40,029 bases of DNA from Mycobacterium parascrofulaceum ATCC BAA-614 (GTDB lineage: Bacteria > Actinomycetota > Actinomycetes > Mycobacteriales > Mycobacteriaceae), in assembly GCF_000164135.1 (NCBI RefSeq), contig NZ_GG770553.1:600038-640066 (forward strand). Direction: 5' to 3'. The notes under the pieces were generated by a model that worked only from the letters and a program-made list of their open reading frames with translations, searched no databases and had not been told where the DNA came from. The position numbers were made by a program, and so were the translations under genes. Positions 1-9,197 of the stretch are shown piece by piece. Position 1 is the stretch's first letter, and each line of letters starts with the position of its first letter.

Positions 1-1
1 T

Positions 2-736
2 CCCGACCGGTTCCGCGGCTTCGCCACCCTCCCGATGCGCGACCCCGCCGCGGCGGCCAGCGAGCTCGAACGCACCGTGCGCGACCACGGCTTCGTGGGC
101 GCCCTGATCAACGGCCACGTCGACGGCCGCTACCTCGACGACACCTTCTTCTGGCCGGTCTTCGAATCCGCCGAAAAACTCGGCGTCCCAATCTTTCTGC
201 ACCCCACCATTCCGCCGCAACCCGTGATCGACGCCTACTACGCTGGCTTCGATCCGAAAATCTCGGCGCGGTTGGCGGCCGCCGGGGTGGGCTGGCACAT
301 CGACACCGGCGTGCACTGCCTTCGGCTGATCCTGGGCGGGGTGTTCGACCGATTCCCGCAGCTGCAAATCATCGTGGGCCACCACTTCGAGGCCCTGAGC
401 TGGATGGGCTGGCGGACCGACTACTCGTTTCCGGCGGCGGAGACCGGCCTCAAACGCACCGTCAAGGAATACCTTCGGGAGAATTTCTACGGTGGCATCC
501 TCGCCGGCGACTTCTACACCCAGCAGCCCGGCGCCATGGACCCCAGCTGGAGCCTGTCCTTCAACGCCTACCTGGCGATGGTCAACGTCATCGGCATCGA
601 TCGCATCGTGTTCACCGCCGACTACCCCTACGGCAACATGCAGGCCTGCCGGCAGTTCCTCGATCGGATGCCGATCAGCGAGGACGTTCGGGAAAAGATC
701 GCCCACCGCAACGCCGAACGCCTGCTGAGACTCTGA
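2..736 (+). CDS. Amidohydrolase family protein (PF04909 type), 5' end outside window
   Basis: The reading frame is open from base 2, and the residues before the first ATG (PDRFRGFATLPMRDP) are typical internal sequence of this family, so the true start lies upstream of the window. Family motifs are visible: FLHPTIPP near the middle, then GVFDRFPQLQIIVGHH, and the C-terminal block with FTADYPYG, which carries the late active-site Asp of amidohydrolase-2 (ACMSD-like) TIM barrels. These enzymes are metal-dependent hydrolases or decarboxylases acting on carboxylated aromatic or lactone substrates; the substrate here cannot be told. It ends in TGA, 8 bases before the next frame. A second, unrelated family member lies at 32739-34010. 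Confidence 0.85.
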   Translation, partial: PDRFRGFATLPMRDPAAAASELERTVRDHGFVGALINGHVDGRYLDDTFFWPVFESAEKLGVPIFLHPTIPPQPVIDAYYAGFDPKISARLAAAGVGWHIDTGVHCLRLILGGVFDRFPQLQIIVGHHFEALSWMGWRTDYSFPAAETGLKRTVKEYLRENFYGGILAGDFYTQQPGAMDPSWSLSFNAYLAMVNVIGIDRIVFTADYPYGNMQACRQFLDRMPISEDVREKIAHRNAERLLRL

Positions 737-744
737 GCCGCAGG

Positions 745-1698
745 GTGATTCGTTTGTCGTCGTGGGCGAAGAGCCGCCCGGTCGGGCGGGTGTGGTTGAC
801 TGCGTCCGTGCAAAGGGAACCGGAACTGGCGCGGCGCTTCTTCGATCGGTTCGAGCCGGTGCATGCCGTGACGTATTTCGCGCCGGAGGCGCGCGCCGCG
901 TTGGACGGGCTGGGTTACCGGGGTTTCTGGATGGGTTACTTCGCGGCCCGCTCCGCGCCGTTGGGCATGGTGCCGCACCAAGTGGTGGCCGCGATCTTCT
1001 ACAACTTCGCCGCCGAGCGCGTCGCCAAGGCGCTGCCCGCGGCGTGGCAGGTCGCCGGCCCCGACGCGGCGTTGCGCGCCCGGCAGCAATCCGCCGTCGC
1101 GGCGCTGCGCCGCCACGGGCTCGATGACAGCGAAAACGTCCGTGTTGCCGCGGAATTGGCGGGCCGGGCCGCCCGCGGGGCGCCGGTCGACGCCCGGCCG
1201 CTGTTCGCCGCGAACCTGGCGCTGCCGTGGCCGGACGATCCGCTCGCAGCGCTGTGGCACGCGACGACGCTGCTGCGCGAACACCGGGGCGACGGCCACG
1301 TGGCGGTGCTGGCCGCCGCCGGCATCTCGGGCCGGGAATCCAATGTGCTGCATGCCGCCGCCGGCGGGATCCCGCGCGAGTACATCGCGCGCACCCGTGA
1401 TTACGACGAGGCGGCGTGGCGGCACCACGAGCAACGCCTGGCCGCCCGCGGCCTGCTTGGCGACGACGGCTCGCTCACCGCGGCCGGCCGGGAACTGAAG
1501 GACCACATCGAACGGTCCACCGATGCCCTGGGCCTGTCGGCCCTCGACGCGCTCACCGACGACGAGGTGGAGGCGCTCTTCCGCGCACTGACACCGATCA
1601 CCCGTGCGGTGGTCGCCGGCGGCGATGTGCCGGGCCTCACGCCGATGACCTTGCGCCGCCACGAATTGCACGACGACAGTGCACATCTGCCCTCTTAA
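745..1698 (+). CDS. SCO6745/SalK-like protein with MarR-like winged-helix C-terminus
   Basis: 317 codons from the longest ATG. The sequence matches the actinobacterial SCO6745 family (SalK-like): an N-terminal block ARRFFDRFEPVHAVTYFAPE, a middle block with GYFAARSAPLG and IFYNF, and a C-terminal segment related to MarR helix-turn-helix proteins. Its biochemical role is not established. The first 15-21 residues (MIRLSSWAKSRPVGR) look unlike the family, so the real start may be GTG 790, TTG 796 or GTG 808; no clear ribosome binding site decides. It follows the amidohydrolase at once and could be co-transcribed with it. Confidence 0.75.
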   Translation: MIRLSSWAKSRPVGRVWLTASVQREPELARRFFDRFEPVHAVTYFAPEARAALDGLGYRGFWMGYFAARSAPLGMVPHQVVAAIFYNFAAERVAKALPAAWQVAGPDAALRARQQSAVAALRRHGLDDSENVRVAAELAGRAARGAPVDARPLFAANLALPWPDDPLAALWHATTLLREHRGDGHVAVLAAAGISGRESNVLHAAAGGIPREYIARTRDYDEAAWRHHEQRLAARGLLGDDGSLTAAGRELKDHIERSTDALGLSALDALTDDEVEALFRALTPITRAVVAGGDVPGLTPMTLRRHELHDDSAHLPS

Positions 1699-1751
1699 CC
1701 GCGTGGCGCGTGTCGGGAGCTGCCCGCAACTACGTGTCGTGAGCGGCGGGT

Positions 1752-1757
1752 TAGCCT
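1752..1757 (+). promoter_or_regulatory. Possible -10 box (TAGCCT) for a leaderless transcript
   Basis: TAGCCT fits the mycobacterial TANNNT -10 consensus and sits 6 bases before the ATG at 1764, so transcription could begin at the start codon. The absence of a purine-rich site before that ATG agrees. No convincing -35 is visible. Confidence 0.35.
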
Positions 1758-1763
1758 GAGCCC

Positions 1764-2030
1764 ATGAGCAGCCAGCGGATACCCGGCGGTGTGGTGCACA
1801 AACTTCCCGAGGACCTGCGCGAGTCGCTGGTCGGCAACGCCACGGCGCTTGCGGCCTGGCGGGACATCACGCCGTTGGCCCGCAACGAGTTCATCTGCTG
1901 GGTCGAGGACGCCAAGCAGGAGTCGACCCGCCGGCGCCGCATTCGCCGGACCCAGGAGGAACTGGAGGAAGGCAAGCGGCGCCCGTGCTGCTGGCCCGGG
2001 TGCAAGCACCGCGAGCGCACGGGCAGATAG
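1764..2030 (+). CDS. YdeI/OmpD-associated family protein
   Basis: 88 residues. The protein shows the YdeI/OmpD-associated core (LPEDLRESLVGNATALAAW, then LARNEFICWVEDAKQESTRRRRI) and a basic C-terminus containing CCWPGCKHRE. The family is a small domain named from proteins linked to bacteriocin resistance; its molecular role is unclear, and the Cys-x3-Cys motif with His could bind metal (inference). The ATG has no obvious ribosome binding site but lies just after a TAGCCT box, suggesting a leaderless message. It converges on the VOC gene with a 6-base gap. Confidence 0.8.
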   Translation: MSSQRIPGGVVHKLPEDLRESLVGNATALAAWRDITPLARNEFICWVEDAKQESTRRRRIRRTQEELEEGKRRPCCWPGCKHRERTGR

Positions 2031-2036
2031 CGCTTG

Positions 2037-2390
2037 TCAGCGGGCGAGCGGCTTGTAGAAGACCAGGCCGTTGCCCTTGTTGTCGTATACGACGGCGCGG
2101 CGTTCGTGCGCGTCGTCGTAGGGCCCCTTGACGATGCCCCCGCCGCTGGCCTCCACCGCCTTCGCCGCGGCGTCGACATCGGCGGTCTTGACGCCGACCA
2201 CGACCTGACCGGGGATGGGATGGTCGACGGCGGTCGCCAGCGCGAGGGTGACCTGCCCGCCGTCGAGGGCCGCAAAGTGCGCCCCATCGCGGAATTTCAG
2301 CGGCATCCCCAAGGTTTCGCTGTAGAACCGGATCGACTCGTCAAGGTCATCGGTCGACAGGATGACCATCTTCACTTCGTGCTCGCTCAT
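2037..2390 (-). CDS. VOC family (glyoxalase/bleomycin-resistance fold) protein
   Basis: 117 residues, one VOC module made of two babbabbb units: KMVILSTDDLDESIRFYSET opens it and YDNKGNGLVFYKPLAR closes it. Members are usually metal-dependent lyases, isomerases, dioxygenases or antibiotic-binding proteins; the substrate cannot be inferred. The ATG is preceded by a strong GAGGAGG ribosome binding site 5-6 bases upstream. It lies downstream of the membrane protein gene at 2509-3015 on the same strand, 118 bases away. Confidence 0.8.
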   Translation of the reverse strand: MSEHEVKMVILSTDDLDESIRFYSETLGMPLKFRDGAHFAALDGGQVTLALATAVDHPIPGQVVVGVKTADVDAAAKAVEASGGGIVKGPYDDAHERRAVVYDNKGNGLVFYKPLAR

Positions 2391-2508
2391 CGGACCTCCT
2401 CGGGGTGAATGGCATAGAGACTAAGCCGGGGAGGGCTGGTTCGAAAGGTGCGCGAAGGAAACGGATCAGCGGGGGCTGCGGGCGCGGGCTGGGTGCGCCG
2501 CCGGGCAG

Positions 2509-3015
2509 TCAGCCGCGGCCGGCCGGAACTATCTGTCCGTCAAGGTAATCCATCGGCGGACCATTCCCGTGGCCGGCGTCACGGTCGGCCACCGCGGTGG
2601 CCATCGCCGTCCCATCCTGAATGGTTCCGACGATGTCCACATGGTCGTTGACCGCGAAATGCTTTGCGGTGCTTGCAAGTTGACCGCCGTGCCCGATAAA
2701 GGTCGTGTCGGGGGTGACGAGATAGGTCTGAATGTACCCGTTGGCGCTGCGCGCGGTGACCGAGCCCGCCGACACCGCGATCACCGTGCCCTCTTGGCGC
2801 ACGGGCTGGGCGGCGGCCGGCGGATCCTGACTCGCCTCAATCGTCCGCTTTTCGCTGTGCGGTGCGTTGAGCACCAGGGCCGCGCACGCCGCCACGCACA
2901 GCACCGAGCCGGACAGCATCTCGCACGCGGCGGCGACGCCCGACCCGCGGCCCGCGCGTCGCTCGGCCGGCCTTCTTTGCTCGGCGGTCGCCGTCATCCG
3001 ATGCCTGGCACTCAC
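2509..3015 (-). CDS. Membrane-anchored protein with DUF5666-like domain
   Basis: 168 residues from a GTG start. I chose GTG 3015 because GGGGAGGG lies 6 bases before it; the open frame runs a little further upstream without a better start. A cytoplasmic basic N-terminus is followed by one hydrophobic segment (GSVLCVAACAALVLNAP, about residues 35-52). Outside lies a small beta-rich domain beginning EGTVIAVSAGSVTARS, with VNDHVDIVGTIQDG, resembling DUF5666. The C-terminus is Gly/Pro rich. Likely anchored in the membrane and facing the cell wall; function unknown. Confidence 0.7.
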   Translation of the reverse strand: MSARHRMTATAEQRRPAERRAGRGSGVAAACEMLSGSVLCVAACAALVLNAPHSEKRTIEASQDPPAAAQPVRQEGTVIAVSAGSVTARSANGYIQTYLVTPDTTFIGHGGQLASTAKHFAVNDHVDIVGTIQDGTAMATAVADRDAGHGNGPPMDYLDGQIVPAGRG

Positions 3016-3146
3016 GATCAGCCCTCCCCTGCGGTTTTGCGCAGATGTGGCTCGGCGCACACCGAAACAGGTTGTTGGCTGTCGTTTTACCCCGGTCTCA
3101 GGGGTGATAAACCGATCGGTGGCAGGTCACCGGGCGGCGGGGTGGG

Positions 3147-4031
3147 TCAGCCCTTGGCGAGCGTGAATTGCGCGACGTCGGTGTAACCCTCGCGGAACAG
3201 GTCGGCGCAGCCGGTCAGGTACTTCATGTACCGGTCGTAGACCTCTTGGGACTGGATCGCGATGGCCTCGTCGCGGCGCGACTCGAGCGCACCGGCCCAC
3301 GTGTCGAGGGTGCGGGCATAGTGCAGGCGTAGCTGCTGGACCCGCTTGACGGTAAAGCCGGCGCGCTCGGCGTGCTCGATGACGGTCTTGGCCGCCGGCA
3401 GGTCCCCGCCGGGGAAGATCTCGTCCATGATGAATTTCATGAACCGCAGCTTCGTCATGGTGATGGGCAGCCCCCGTTCCTCGAATTCTTCGCGGCTGGG
3501 CTGGATGATGGTGTGCAGCATCATCACGCCGTCGGCGGGCAGCGCCTCGTAGGCCATCTTGAAGAAGTCGGGGTAGCGGTCGCGCCCGAAGTGCTCGAAG
3601 GCGCCGATGGACACGATGCGGTCGACGTGTTCGTCGACTTGCTCCCAGCCCTGCAGCAGCACCCGCTTGCTGCGCGGGCTCGGATGCTGATCCAGACGCT
3701 GCTGCACGTGCGCCTGCTGGTTGCGGCTCAGCGTCAGGCCGACGACGTTGACGTCGTAACGCTCGAGCGCCCGGACGATCGTGGTGCCCCAGCCGCAGCC
3801 GATGTCCAGCAGCGTCTGACCGGCCTCCAGCCCGAGTTTGCCGAGCGACAGATCGACCTTCGCGAGCTGCGCCTCTTCGAGGGTCATGTCGTCGCGTTCG
3901 AAATAGGCGCAGCTGTAGGTCCGCGTCGGATCCAGGAAGAGCGCGAAGAATTCGTCGGACAGGTCGTAGTGCGCCTGCACGTCGTCGAAATGCGGCTCTA
4001 GGCTTGCGGGCTCGCTGCGGTTTTCCGGCAC
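3147..4031 (-). CDS. Cyclopropane mycolic acid synthase family methyltransferase
   Basis: 294 residues. This is a SAM-dependent mycolic acid methyltransferase of the CmaA/MmaA/PcaA group, which methylates or cyclopropanates double bonds of meromycolate chains. Visible: the family opening VQAHYDLSDEFFALFLDPT, YSCAYFERDDMTLEEAQLAK, the SAM loop LLDIGCGWGTT, GLTLSRNQ, and C-terminal YMKYLTGCADLFREGYTD. By eye it is closest to CmaA1/MmaA2-type enzymes, but the exact paralogue cannot be fixed without a tree. I chose GTG 4031 (VPENRSEP) because AGAGG lies just upstream; the open frame continuing to 4664 reads antisense through the hemerythrin gene and is not real. Divergent from the hemerythrin gene. 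Confidence 0.93.
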   Translation of the reverse strand: MPENRSEPASLEPHFDDVQAHYDLSDEFFALFLDPTRTYSCAYFERDDMTLEEAQLAKVDLSLGKLGLEAGQTLLDIGCGWGTTIVRALERYDVNVVGLTLSRNQQAHVQQRLDQHPSPRSKRVLLQGWEQVDEHVDRIVSIGAFEHFGRDRYPDFFKMAYEALPADGVMMLHTIIQPSREEFEERGLPITMTKLRFMKFIMDEIFPGGDLPAAKTVIEHAERAGFTVKRVQQLRLHYARTLDTWAGALESRRDEAIAIQSQEVYDRYMKYLTGCADLFREGYTDVAQFTLAKG

Positions 4032-4214
4032 AAACAACCTCTGACGTCGGTGGGGTTCAGCGGCGCGCGATCGAGGTCGATCTACACGCCGGTGCCCCAG
4101 TGTATCCGCCCGGTGTACGCCGCCCCGATGGAGCTTTCCCGGCCGGTTGACTGGTCCGCCCCCATGGGACACCATGGCCGCGGACCGTAGCGGTGAGGGA
4201 GGCGGGACGTCGGT

Positions 4215-4808
4215 ATGACTGACATCACGATGCTGATCCTCGCCGACCATGAGTGGTTCCGCGAACAGTTCGCCGCGCTGGACTATCTGCAGGCGCAGAC
4301 GCCGAACGACGAAACCGCGCTGGCTCGGGTGTGGCATCCCCTCGCCGACAAGCTGGACGTGCACGCTTACATCGAAGAGAAGATCTTCTACCCGCAGCTG
4401 CTGAAGCGGGGAACGGAGGACGCCGAAGGCGAGACGCTCGACGCCATCGGGGACCACAACGACATTCGCGACGGGGTGCGCGACGCCAACGCGGCCCGCG
4501 TCGGCACCGATCAGTGGTGGGCGGCGGTGGGCCGCACCCGCGAGGCCAACGACGACCACATGGGCGAGGAAGAGCGGGAAGGGTTGTCCGATTTCCGGCG
4601 GACCGCCCCCATCGGCCTTCGGGAAGCCCTGGGGCAGCAGTACAGCGATTTCATGGCCGAACATCCCACCACCGAGGGGCTGCCGATCGTCGACCGCGAC
4701 CCCGAAGGCTATGTCGAGGAGATCGAGGCCGACAACCCGTCGGAACCCCGGGGGCGGTCCCGGCCCGACGACTTTTCGCTTCGCATCGGCAGCCTGAAAG
4801 GTCAGTGA
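4215..4808 (+). CDS. Hemerythrin HHE-domain protein
   Basis: 197 residues. The first ~130 form a four-helix hemerythrin-like bundle with the di-iron ligand pattern in order: ADHEWFREQF (His), HAYIEEKIFYP (His-x3-Glu), IGDHNDIRD (His), DDHMGEEEREG (His-x3-Glu). Such proteins bind O2 or NO or act in redox and stress sensing; mycobacterial homologues affect the response to peroxide and nitric oxide. The C-terminal ~60 residues are acidic and probably disordered. The start is supported by GAGGGAGGCGGG upstream. Divergent from the mycolic acid synthase. Confidence 0.88.
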   Translation: MTDITMLILADHEWFREQFAALDYLQAQTPNDETALARVWHPLADKLDVHAYIEEKIFYPQLLKRGTEDAEGETLDAIGDHNDIRDGVRDANAARVGTDQWWAAVGRTREANDDHMGEEEREGLSDFRRTAPIGLREALGQQYSDFMAEHPTTEGLPIVDRDPEGYVEEIEADNPSEPRGRSRPDDFSLRIGSLKGQ

Positions 4809-4884
4809 GTTCCCGTCGACCTGGCCCGGTCGCTACGATCGGCCACCGGTCGATGGAGACGATAGAGCCGGTTGGGAGTGCGCT

Positions 4885-6315
4885 TTGTTCCGCCCACGAA
4901 ACTTCTGGGTACGCAATCTGTCGATGATTGCACGGGGCCGCCGGAGGAAATGGGCACGGGACGACATCCGAGTCGCCGATCCGGCCATGCGCAGCACCAT
5001 CCTGGGGACCGCGATCGGCAACTTCATGGAGTGGTACGACTTCGGGGTCTACGGTTACATCGCCACCACGATCGCCCAGGTCTTCTATCCCGGTAAGAGC
5101 GTCAGCGGCGTCCACCTGATCGCGACGTTCGGCACGCTGGCGGCGGCGTTCGTGGTGCGGCCGCTCGGCGGGTTCATCTTCGGTCCGCTCGGCGACCGCA
5201 TCGGGCGGCATCGGGTTCTCGTCGTCACCATCCTGATGATGACGGTGAGCACCACCGTGACGGGTCTGCTGCCCGGCTACAGCGTCATCGGAATCTGGGC
5301 GCCGATCCTGCTCGTCATCGCCCGCATCTTTCAGGGCCTGTCGACGGGCGGGGAATACGTCGGCGCGATGACCTATCTGGTCGAGCAGGCGCCCGACCAC
5401 AAGCGCGGCATGATGGTCGGCTTCCTGCCGATGGGCAACCTGGTCGGGTTCGTGCTCGCCGGGATGATGGTGACCGGGCTGCAAACCTGCCTGCCGGATG
5501 ACGCCATGCTGACCTACGGTTGGCGGATCCCGTTGCTGCTGGGTGCGCCCTTCGGCTTGTTCGCGCTCGTTCTGCGGCTGCGACTCAAGGAGTCGTCCGC
5601 CTACCAGGACGCGACCGAGGGCGCGCAGCCGTCGGGCGGGCGCCGGCAGCAATTTCGGCGCACGGTCGTGGACCAGTGGCGGGGCCTGCTGATCTGCGCG
5701 GCTCTCGTGCTCACCTCTCAGGTCGCCGACTTCATGCTGACCGGCTACCTGCCGACGTACCTCAAGCTGTTCGTGCGCGTCGGCCACACCGCCGGCCTGG
5801 TGATGATCGTGGTGACGCTGGCGATCCTGATGGCCACCGTGGTCCTGGTCGCGGCGCTGTCCGACCGCATCGGGGTCAAGCCGATCATGTGGACGGGCTG
5901 CGCACTGCTGATCGTGGGGTCCATTCCGGCGTTCCTGCTCATCCGATTCGGCGGCATCTACCCGGTGATCTTCGTCGGCGTGCTGCTGATCGGATTGATG
6001 GAGTTGTGCTTTGACAGCACCGCGCCCGCCATGCTGCCCGCCCTGTTCCCCACCAACGTGCGCTACGGATCGCTGGCGATTTCCTACAACATCTCGATAT
6101 CGGCCGTGGGCGGGACCACGCCGCTGATCGCCCAGGCGTTGGTCTCCGGCACCGGCAACGTCATGGCGCCCGCCTACATGCTGATCTTCGGTGGCCTGGT
6201 GGGCGCAGTCACGCTGTTGTTCACCCCCGAGGTCGCCGGGAAGCCGCTGCCGGGGTCCGGGCCCGCGGTGGAAAGTGAGCGGGAGGCGCGCGCGCTGGCC
6301 GACGACGTCAGGTAG
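4885..6315 (+). CDS. MFS transporter, ProP/ShiA-like (metabolite:H+ symporter family)
   Basis: 476 residues with about 12 membrane spans. Signature sequences of the metabolite:H+ symporter branch are clear: GNFMEWYDFGVYGY in helix 1, RPLGGFIFGPLGDRIGRHR (the MFS loop 2-3 motif), ARIFQGLSTGGEYVGA, and SDRIGVKPIMWTG between helices 8 and 9. Family members carry proline/betaine, shikimate, alpha-ketoglutarate or other organic acids; the substrate is unknown. The start is uncertain: TTG 4885 has GGGAG 6 bases before it, while ATG 4924 has no visible site. It lies 76 bases after the hemerythrin gene. Confidence 0.87.
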   Translation: MFRPRNFWVRNLSMIARGRRRKWARDDIRVADPAMRSTILGTAIGNFMEWYDFGVYGYIATTIAQVFYPGKSVSGVHLIATFGTLAAAFVVRPLGGFIFGPLGDRIGRHRVLVVTILMMTVSTTVTGLLPGYSVIGIWAPILLVIARIFQGLSTGGEYVGAMTYLVEQAPDHKRGMMVGFLPMGNLVGFVLAGMMVTGLQTCLPDDAMLTYGWRIPLLLGAPFGLFALVLRLRLKESSAYQDATEGAQPSGGRRQQFRRTVVDQWRGLLICAALVLTSQVADFMLTGYLPTYLKLFVRVGHTAGLVMIVVTLAILMATVVLVAALSDRIGVKPIMWTGCALLIVGSIPAFLLIRFGGIYPVIFVGVLLIGLMELCFDSTAPAMLPALFPTNVRYGSLAISYNISISAVGGTTPLIAQALVSGTGNVMAPAYMLIFGGLVGAVTLLFTPEVAGKPLPGSGPAVESEREARALADDVR

Positions 6316-6429
6316 CGCCGGCGCGAACGAAAGACGTTGACAAGGCCACGCATTCGGGTGGCTTTCGCGAAACGACCAATCGGCGCTTCGTGACGTTTAT
6401 TTTGCGTCTCCCGGCCTATCTCTAAGGGC

Positions 6430-7065
6430 ATGAGGAGCGCTTTTCACCAGCGGTTGGGGACCCTTACCCAACAGCTGGGGCTGATGTGCGCGATGGCCGG
6501 GGAGGCCGTCGGGCAGGCCACGGAGGCGCTGCTGAACGCCGACTTGGTGCAGGCCGAACGCGTCATCGCCGCCCAGGTGGACATGGTCGCCGTCAACGCC
6601 CGCGTCGAGGAGACGGCGTTCGGGCTGCTGGCGTTACAGGCACCGGTGGCCACCGACCTGCGGGCGGTGGTCAGCGCAATCCGGATCGCCGCGGACGCGC
6701 AGCGGATGGGCGCGCTGGCCGTACACGTGGCCGAGATCGCGCGCATGCGGCATCCCCGCCCCGCCGTGCCGGACGACGTGCGCCAATACTTCACCGAAAT
6801 GGGCGCGTTGGCGGGACAATTGGCCGGCGGCGCCCGAGAAGTGTTGTTGTCCCAGGATCCTCGCCGGGCGGCGCAGATTCGCCGCGACGACGACGCGATG
6901 GACGAACTGCACCACCAATTGCTGGCCGAGCTGATGGATCGCGGGTGGACCCATGGCATCGCCGCGGCGGTCGACGTCACCTTGTTGGGTCGCTTCTACG
7001 AGCGGTTCGCCGACCATGCCGTGCAGATCGCTCGGCGGGTCATCTTCCAGGCCACCGGCCACTAA
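6430..7065 (+). CDS. PhoU/PhoY-family phosphate signalling regulator
   Basis: 211 residues, about the usual PhoU length. Two three-helix repeats are visible, each ending in an acidic/Arg motif: [21 protein letters not shown] in the first and [19 protein letters not shown] in the second. PhoU proteins restrain the sensor kinase of the phosphate system when phosphate is plentiful; mycobacterial PhoY proteins also influence persister formation. No pst or kinase gene is nearby, so this is an orphan copy and may add to PhoY1/PhoY2 elsewhere (inference). Confidence 0.88.
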   Translation: MRSAFHQRLGTLTQQLGLMCAMAGEAVGQATEALLNADLVQAERVIAAQVDMVAVNARVEETAFGLLALQAPVATDLRAVVSAIRIAADAQRMGALAVHVAEIARMRHPRPAVPDDVRQYFTEMGALAGQLAGGAREVLLSQDPRRAAQIRRDDDAMDELHHQLLAELMDRGWTHGIAAAVDVTLLGRFYERFADHAVQIARRVIFQATGH

Positions 7066-7124
7066 GCGAAAGCCGCTGACGCGAAACGCTTTTCGGGAGC
7101 CGGTGTGAGAATCCGCGGCGTGGG

Positions 7125-7130
7125 TATATA
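7125..7130 (+). promoter_or_regulatory. Possible -10 (TATATA) upstream of the glucanotransferase gene
   Basis: TATATA stands out in an otherwise GC-rich 133-base gap. It would start transcription about 60 bases before the ATG at 7199. No good -35 is evident. Confidence 0.3.
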
Positions 7131-7198
7131 AGCGTGGTGCGTGCTCGCCGTCGTCATCCCGTCGCCCCCGCCGGCGCCCCGACCGGCCCGGGGCGCTG

Positions 7199-9184
7199 AT
7201 GGCACGGCCCAAGCCGGTTCCCGATGACCTGCGCCGGCTGGCGGAAGCACACGGGGTGGCGACGTCCTACCGCAACGAGCGGCGCGAACCCGTCGAGGTC
7301 GACGCCGACGTCGTGATCCGGGTGCTCGAGCTGCTCGACGTCGATGCCGCCGGCGAAGCCGGCCGCCGCCAGGAGCTGGCCCGGCTGGCCGAACGCGACC
7401 GCGCGGGCGCCCTGGCGCCCACCCTCGCCGTGCGCGTGGACGGGCGTCCCCGGCCGCTGCCCGGAGCCGCCCTGTTGGTGAGCGAGGACGGCACCCGGAC
7501 CGAGGTGCGCGACGAGCTGCCGAGCGACCTGGCCCCGGGCTGGTACCGGCTGCACCTGCGCGACGGCCAGCAGGCGACCCTGGTGGCGGCCCCGCCGCGG
7601 GTCCCGCCGACGCCGGCGACCTGGGGCTGGATGCTGCAGCTGTACGGATTGCGCTCGTCGCGGTCCTGGGGCGTCGGCGACTTGGGCGACCTGCGGGAGT
7701 TCGTGAACTGGACCGCGTCCGAACACGGCGCGGGCGCGGTGCTGCTCAACCCGCTGCACGCGCCGGGTCCGACGCATCCCGTGCAGCCGTCGCCCTACAC
7801 CCCGTCCAGTCGCCGGTTCGCCAATCCGCTGGCGCTGCGCGTCGAGGACCTCGGCGCCTACCCGCGAGCCGACGCCGACACCCGCGCCGAGGTGGACGCG
7901 CTGCGGGTCTCGGCGACCACCGACCGCATCGACTACGACCTCGTGTGGGCGGCCAAGCGCTCGGCGCTGGAGCTGTTGTGGCGCGCCGAGGGCCGGCCCG
8001 ACCCGCTGGACGGCCCGGCCGCCGGCGCGGGGCTGCGCGACTGGGCCACCTACTGCGCGCTGGCCGAGCGGCACGGTGGCCGGTGGACCCGCTGGCCCAC
8101 ACCGCTGCGCGACGTCGCGGGGGCGGCGGTGACGGCGGCCCGGCGAGAACTCGCGCCGAGGGTGGCGTTCCACGCGTGGGTGCAGCACCGCTGCGAGGAG
8201 CAGCTGACCGCCGTGCGCGACGCCGCCCGCGACGCGGGCATGGCGCTCGGCGTGCTGCACGACCTGCCGGTCGGGGTGGACGCGGACGGCGCGGACGCGT
8301 GGGCGCTGGCCGACGTGCTCGCCACCAGCGTGAGCATCGGGGCGCCGCCGGACAACTTCACCCCGCGCGGACAGGATTGGGGCCTGCCGCCGTTTCGGCC
8401 GGACCGCCTCGCCGCGACCGGTTACGCCGCGCTGCGGGACATGCTGCGCGCGGTGCTCGGGCACGCCGACGGGCTGCGGATCGACCATGTCGCCGGGTTG
8501 TGGCGGCTGTGGTGGATTCCCCCGGGGGACGGCCCCGATCGCGGCACCTATGTGCACTACGACGCCGACGTCATGCTCGCGGTGTTGGCGCTGGAAGCGC
8601 ACCGGGCGGGAGCCACCGTCGTCGGCGAGGATCTGGGCACCGTCGAACCGGAGGTGACCAAGGCGCTGGCCGACAACGAGATGCTGGGGTGCGCGGTGTC
8701 CTGGTTCACCCGCGACGAATCCGCGCCGGGCGAGCCGCTGCTCCCGCCGGCGAAGTGGCCGTCACGGGCGGCGGCCAGCCTGTCCACCCACGACCTGCCG
8801 ACGGCGGCGGGTTTCCTGCGCGGCGAACACGTGCACGTCCGCGCCGAACTCGGTCTGCTCGACGACGTGCCGGGCGAGCAGTCGGTGGCCGACAAGGAGC
8901 GCGCCGAGTGGGTGGAACTGCTGCGCTCCGAGGGGCTGTTGTCGGGCCCCGACCCGGACGAGGCGGCGATCATCACCGCGATGCACCGCTTGCTGGCGGC
9001 GACCCCGAGCCGGTTGAAATTGATTTCGCCCTACGACGTCCTGGGCGAACCCCGCCAGCCCAACCTGCCGGGCACGGTCGACGAGTACCCGAACTGGCGG
9101 CTGCCGCTGCCGGAGACGCTGGAGGAGCTGCGCGCCGACCCGAGGGTCGCCGAGATCACCGCCGCCTTCCGCGCTGCACCCTGA
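7199..9184 (+). CDS. malQ: 4-alpha-glucanotransferase (amylomaltase, GH77)
   Basis: 661 residues. The enzyme moves alpha-1,4-glucan segments between maltodextrins (disproportionation). GH77 catalytic blocks are visible: DGLRIDHVAGLWRLWWIP with the nucleophile Asp near residue 429, VVGEDLGTVEPEV with the acid/base Glu near 476, and STHDLPTAAGF with the third Asp near 531. The beta-sandwich N-terminal region of actinobacterial MalQ is present but reduced: the protein is about 60 residues shorter than M. tuberculosis MalQ (724) and clearly diverged from it, so it may be a second copy. It converges with the methyltransferase at 9198 with a 13-base gap. Confidence 0.92.
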   Translation: MARPKPVPDDLRRLAEAHGVATSYRNERREPVEVDADVVIRVLELLDVDAAGEAGRRQELARLAERDRAGALAPTLAVRVDGRPRPLPGAALLVSEDGTRTEVRDELPSDLAPGWYRLHLRDGQQATLVAAPPRVPPTPATWGWMLQLYGLRSSRSWGVGDLGDLREFVNWTASEHGAGAVLLNPLHAPGPTHPVQPSPYTPSSRRFANPLALRVEDLGAYPRADADTRAEVDALRVSATTDRIDYDLVWAAKRSALELLWRAEGRPDPLDGPAAGAGLRDWATYCALAERHGGRWTRWPTPLRDVAGAAVTAARRELAPRVAFHAWVQHRCEEQLTAVRDAARDAGMALGVLHDLPVGVDADGADAWALADVLATSVSIGAPPDNFTPRGQDWGLPPFRPDRLAATGYAALRDMLRAVLGHADGLRIDHVAGLWRLWWIPPGDGPDRGTYVHYDADVMLAVLALEAHRAGATVVGEDLGTVEPEVTKALADNEMLGCAVSWFTRDESAPGEPLLPPAKWPSRAAASLSTHDLPTAAGFLRGEHVHVRAELGLLDDVPGEQSVADKERAEWVELLRSEGLLSGPDPDEAAIITAMHRLLAATPSRLKLISPYDVLGEPRQPNLPGTVDEYPNWRLPLPETLEELRADPRVAEITAAFRAAP

Positions 9185-9197
9185 CCGCTCTCGCCGT

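Noticed and set aside
4032..4664. N-terminal extension of the mycolic acid synthase frame
   Set aside because: It reads antisense through the hemerythrin gene and has no homology to the family; GTG 4031 has a ribosome binding site.
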